This document shows, piece by piece, positions 61,308 to 64,000 of a stretch of 64,000 nucleotides of DNA. The translations under genes were made by a program, and so were the position numbers. Below the pieces are notes generated by a model. The model searched no databases and had not been told where the DNA came from. It saw only the letters and a list, made by a program, of their open reading frames with translations. Within the stretch, counting starts at the first letter, position 1, and the number at the start of each line of letters is the position of its first letter. Source of the DNA: Coralloluteibacterium thermophilum (GTDB taxonomy: Bacteria; Pseudomonadota; Gammaproteobacteria; Xanthomonadales; Xanthomonadaceae); assembly GCF_042654365.1 (NCBI RefSeq), contig NZ_JBHSGG010000037.1, forward strand, positions 20,186-84,185. The letters are read 5' to 3'.

Positions 61308-64000
61308 GCCGGCCCGCGGACATCGACCTGGGCCTGCGCATCCCGGTCGAGGGCGTGCAGCTGATCGAGGCGAGCGCGGGCACCGGCAAGACCTTCACCC
61401 TCGCCACCCTGCACGCGCGGCTGGTCATCGAGTCCGGCCTGCCGGTGACCCAGGTGTTGGCGGTGACCTTCACCGAGGCGGCGACCAAGGAGCTGCGCGA
61501 CCGCCTGCGCGAGCGCCTGCTGCTCGCCGCGCGGCTGGCCGAGGGCGACGCCGCGGACGAGCGCGACGAGAGCCAGCGGCTGACCGCGCTGCTGGTCGCC
61601 GCGGCGCTGGCGCGCGAGGGCGCGGAGCGCCTGCGCGGGCGGCTGCGTGCGGCCGCCCAGGCCATGGACCTGGCGCCCATCCACACCATCCACGGCTTCT
61701 GCCGGCGGGTGCTGGCCGAGCACGCGCTCGAGGCGGGCGAGGTGCTGGGCGAGGTCGAGCTGCTCGAGAACGAGCGCGCGCTGCGCGAGGAGGTCGCCAC
61801 CGACCTGTGGCGCGCCTTCTCCGTCGATGCCCCGACGCATGCGCTGCTGCGCGCGCAGTGGCCGGGGCCCGCTGCGCTGGCGCGCGACCTGCGCACCCTG
61901 GTCGCCGCGGAACGGCTGCTGCCGGCGCCGGTGCCGGGCGACGCCGCGGCCGCGCGCCGCCGCCTGGAGGCGCAGTGCGCGGACCTGGCCGCGGCCTTCG
62001 CCATGCACGGCGCCGACGCGCGCGCCGCGCTGGAGGCGGCCTGCGCCGGCAGGCAGCTCGCCGGCAACCGGTTCAGGGCCGAGTGGATCGCGCCGGTGTG
62101 GGACGCGCTGGCCGCCTGGGCGCCCCTGCATCCGCCGGAGGCCGATTTCCCCGAGCAGTTCGCGCGTTTCGCCCAGCACGAACTGGCCGCCCGGACCGCC
62201 AAGGGCAAGGCGACGCCGGCGTCGCCGCTGTTCGCCGCCATCGGGCGCTGGTGCGAGGCGCGCGCCGATTTCGACGACGCCTGCGAGCAGGCACGCATCG
62301 CGCTCCTGCACCGCCTGCGCGACCGCGCGCGCGCGCGGCTGGCCGAACTCAAGCGCCTGCGCGCGCAGCGCGGCTTCGACGATCTGGTCGGCGACGTCGC
62401 GGCCGCGCTGGCGGGCGAGACGGGGCCGCGGCTCGCCGCGGCCCTGCGCGCGCGCTGGCCGGTGGCCCTGGTCGACGAGTTCCAGGACACCGATCCCGCG
62501 CAGTGGTCGATCTTCCGCCGCATCTACGCCGACGCGCCGCCGCCGGCCGACGCCGGGGTCTCCGCGCTGTTCCTGATCGGCGACCCCAAGCAGGCCATCT
62601 ACCGCTTCCGCGGCGGCGACGTGCACACCTACCTCGCCGCGGCCGCGCGCGCCGACGCGCGGCATGCGCTGGAGCGCAACTTCCGTTCGCGGCCGTCGGT
62701 GCTGGCGACGGTCGAGGCGCTGTTCCGCGCCGGCGGCGACGAGGCCTTCGCGCAGCCGGGGATCGCCTTCGCCTCCGTCGCGCCCGGCGGCCGCGTGGCC
62801 GATGCCGATGCGCTCGACGGCGAGGTCCCGGCGCCCGCGCTGGACGTCGCCCTGCTCGACGCGCCGGAGGCCGCGCTGGCGGCCGAGGAGGCGCGCGCGG
62901 TCGCGGCCACCGCCTGCGTGGCCGCGGTCCGCGCGCTGCTCGAAGGCGGCACGCGCATCCGCGAGGGCGCGACGCTGCGCCCGGTGCGGCCGGCCGACAT
63001 CGCGGTGCTGGTCGAGAAGCACGCCGATGCGGTGCGCATCCGCGCCCGTCTCGCGGCGGCGGGCGTCCCCTGCGTGGCGGCCGGGCGCGACAGCCTCTAC
63101 GCCAGCGCCGAGGCGACGCAGATGCTGTGCCTGCTGGAGGCGCTGGCCGACGTCACCGACGACAGCCGCCTGCGCGCCCTGCTGGCGACGCCCTGGTTCG
63201 GCCTGGACGCCGCCGCCATCGCCGCACTGGATGCCGAGGCGGCGGTGCATCGGCAGTGGCAGGACCGGGTGCTGGACTGGCGCGAGACGCTGGAGCGCCG
63301 CGGCATCCTCGCCCTGGTCAACGCGCTCTGCGCCGAGGCGGCACCGCGGCTGCTGCGCCTGGTCGACGGCGAGCGGCGCCTGTCCAACCTGCTGCAGCTG
63401 GCCGAGGCCCTGCAGGAAGCGCAGCCGGCGGGCACCGGCGTCATGGCCCTGCGCGAGGCCCTGCAGCGGCGCATCCACGAGGCCGACCCCGACAACCGCA
63501 CCGAGCTGCTGCGTCTGGACTCCGACGCGGCGCGCGTGTCGATCATGACCGTGCACGCGTCCAAGGGCCTGGAGTTCCCCTTCGTGTTTCTTCCCTTCGT
63601 GGCGACCGGCGGCGCCGGCCGCGGCGGCCCGACGCTGGCCGCGGTGGCGCACGAGGACGGCCTGCGCACCACCACCCTGCGCTGCGGCGACGCCGCCTGG
63701 ACGCGCGCCTGCGCCGCCGAGGCCGCGGAGGAGCGGGCCGAGTCGCTCCGCCTGCTCTACGTCGCGCTGACCCGGGCGCGCCATGCCACCTGGCTGTGCT
63801 GGGGCGCGGTCAACAACGTCCAGCACACCGCGCTGGCATGGCTGCTGCACCGCGACGCCGCCGGCGGACGTTCGGCGCCGGACGCGGCGGCCATCGCGAC
63901 CCGCCTGCGCGCACTCGCCGCCGCCACGCCGGGCATGCGCGTGCGGCCCGCCGTGGACGCGGTGCCGGCCGGCCGCCTGCGCCTGGAGGCGCCGCCCGCG
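61304..64000 (+). CDS. recB: Exodeoxyribonuclease V subunit RecB (5' part)
   Basis: An open frame of 899 codons runs off the window end; the remaining third, including the nuclease domain, is outside. Superfamily 1 helicase motifs: Walker A IEASAGTGKTFTL at about residues 21-33, motif Ia AVTFTEAATKELRDR, motif II VALVDEFQDTDP near 390, motif III FLIGDPKQAIYRFRGGD, and motif VI YVALTRARHATW near 820. The start overlaps recC by 4 nt. RecB provides 3'-5' translocation and the nuclease of RecBCD. Confidence 0.96.
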   Translation, partial: MSRPADIDLGLRIPVEGVQLIEASAGTGKTFTLATLHARLVIESGLPVTQVLAVTFTEAATKELRDRLRERLLLAARLAEGDAADERDESQRLTALLVAAALAREGAERLRGRLRAAAQAMDLAPIHTIHGFCRRVLAEHALEAGEVLGEVELLENERALREEVATDLWRAFSVDAPTHALLRAQWPGPAALARDLRTLVAAERLLPAPVPGDAAAARRRLEAQCADLAAAFAMHGADARAALEAACAGRQLAGNRFRAEWIAPVWDALAAWAPLHPPEADFPEQFARFAQHELAARTAKGKATPASPLFAAIGRWCEARADFDDACEQARIALLHRLRDRARARLAELKRLRAQRGFDDLVGDVAAALAGETGPRLAAALRARWPVALVDEFQDTDPAQWSIFRRIYADAPPPADAGVSALFLIGDPKQAIYRFRGGDVHTYLAAAARADARHALERNFRSRPSVLATVEALFRAGGDEAFAQPGIAFASVAPGGRVADADALDGEVPAPALDVALLDAPEAALAAEEARAVAATACVAAVRALLEGGTRIREGATLRPVRPADIAVLVEKHADAVRIRARLAAAGVPCVAAGRDSLYASAEATQMLCLLEALADVTDDSRLRALLATPWFGLDAAAIAALDAEAAVHRQWQDRVLDWRETLERRGILALVNALCAEAAPRLLRLVDGERRLSNLLQLAEALQEAQPAGTGVMALREALQRRIHEADPDNRTELLRLDSDAARVSIMTVHASKGLEFPFVFLPFVATGGAGRGGPTLAAVAHEDGLRTTTLRCGDAAWTRACAAEAAEERAESLRLLYVALTRARHATWLCWGAVNNVQHTALAWLLHRDAAGGRSAPDAAAIATRLRALAAATPGMRVRPAVDAVPAGRLRLEAPPA

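Overview
The window is about 64 kb of gene-dense, roughly 70% GC chromosome centred on a replication-origin locus of a gammaproteobacterium, most likely of the Xanthomonadales/Lysobacterales. The evidence is the order mnmE-yidC-rnpA-rpmH / dnaA-dnaN-recF-gyrB, the cluster tonB-exbB-exbD1-exbD2-pdxJ known from Xanthomonas, and G-quadruplex-type heptad repeats between genes. Many start codons sit in 4-base stop/start overlaps. I see no rRNA, tRNA, CRISPR array, prophage or insertion sequence; this is core chromosome.

Layout. 0.4-5.8 kb: ABC-2 exporter yadGH, a secreted alpha/beta hydrolase and a NatAB-type ABC pair. 5.9-8.1 kb: two paralogous lipoproteins ending in TonB C-terminal domains. 8.2-18.7 kb: the origin block, with an oriC candidate between dnaA and dnaN and three perfect 16-bp parS sites, one between dnaN and recF and two inside recF. 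18.7-22.1 kb: a CPBP membrane protease, an inactive-transglutaminase 7TM protein and a RimK-like ATP-grasp ligase. 22.2-26.9 kb: an M48 lipoprotein protease, a TPR protein and the TonB/ExbB/ExbD1/ExbD2 energy system. 27-33 kb: pdxJ, an ECF sigma/anti-sigma/PDZ operon, a phosphopantetheinyl transferase with small membrane proteins, and cardiolipin synthase. 33-39 kb: a PA0069-type radical SAM protein, a 2OG oxygenase beside fbp, phhA divergent from an Lrp/AsnC regulator, and a rhomboid protease. 38-43 kb: uronate catabolism (kdgK, a LacI regulator, uxaC). 43-47 kb: an Alx/TerC Mn exporter behind a yybP-ykoY riboswitch, rlmI and a diguanylate cyclase. 47-51 kb: a complete mlaFEDCBA operon for outer-membrane lipid asymmetry. 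51-57.7 kb: two sensor kinases, small envelope proteins and an NtrC-like regulator lacking GAFTGA. 58-64 kb: recC and recB (cut by the window edge).

The least explained structure lies between genes. At least seven intergenic regions hold heptad arrays (GGGGCTY, GGGCAGA/GGGCACT, GGGAATC, GGGGCAC), usually as a G-rich arm followed by a C-rich arm, so each locus is a large imperfect inverted repeat with G-quadruplex potential. The GGGGCTY/CCCTAAG type fills three convergent gene pairs and often abuts stop codons; the GGGAATC type occupies two divergent promoter regions, where arms differ by whole heptads. Other leads are an AcrR/TtgR-like operator upstream of mla, a shared TGACACCG operator candidate at kdgK and uxaC, and a spaced dyad between phhA and its putative regulator.
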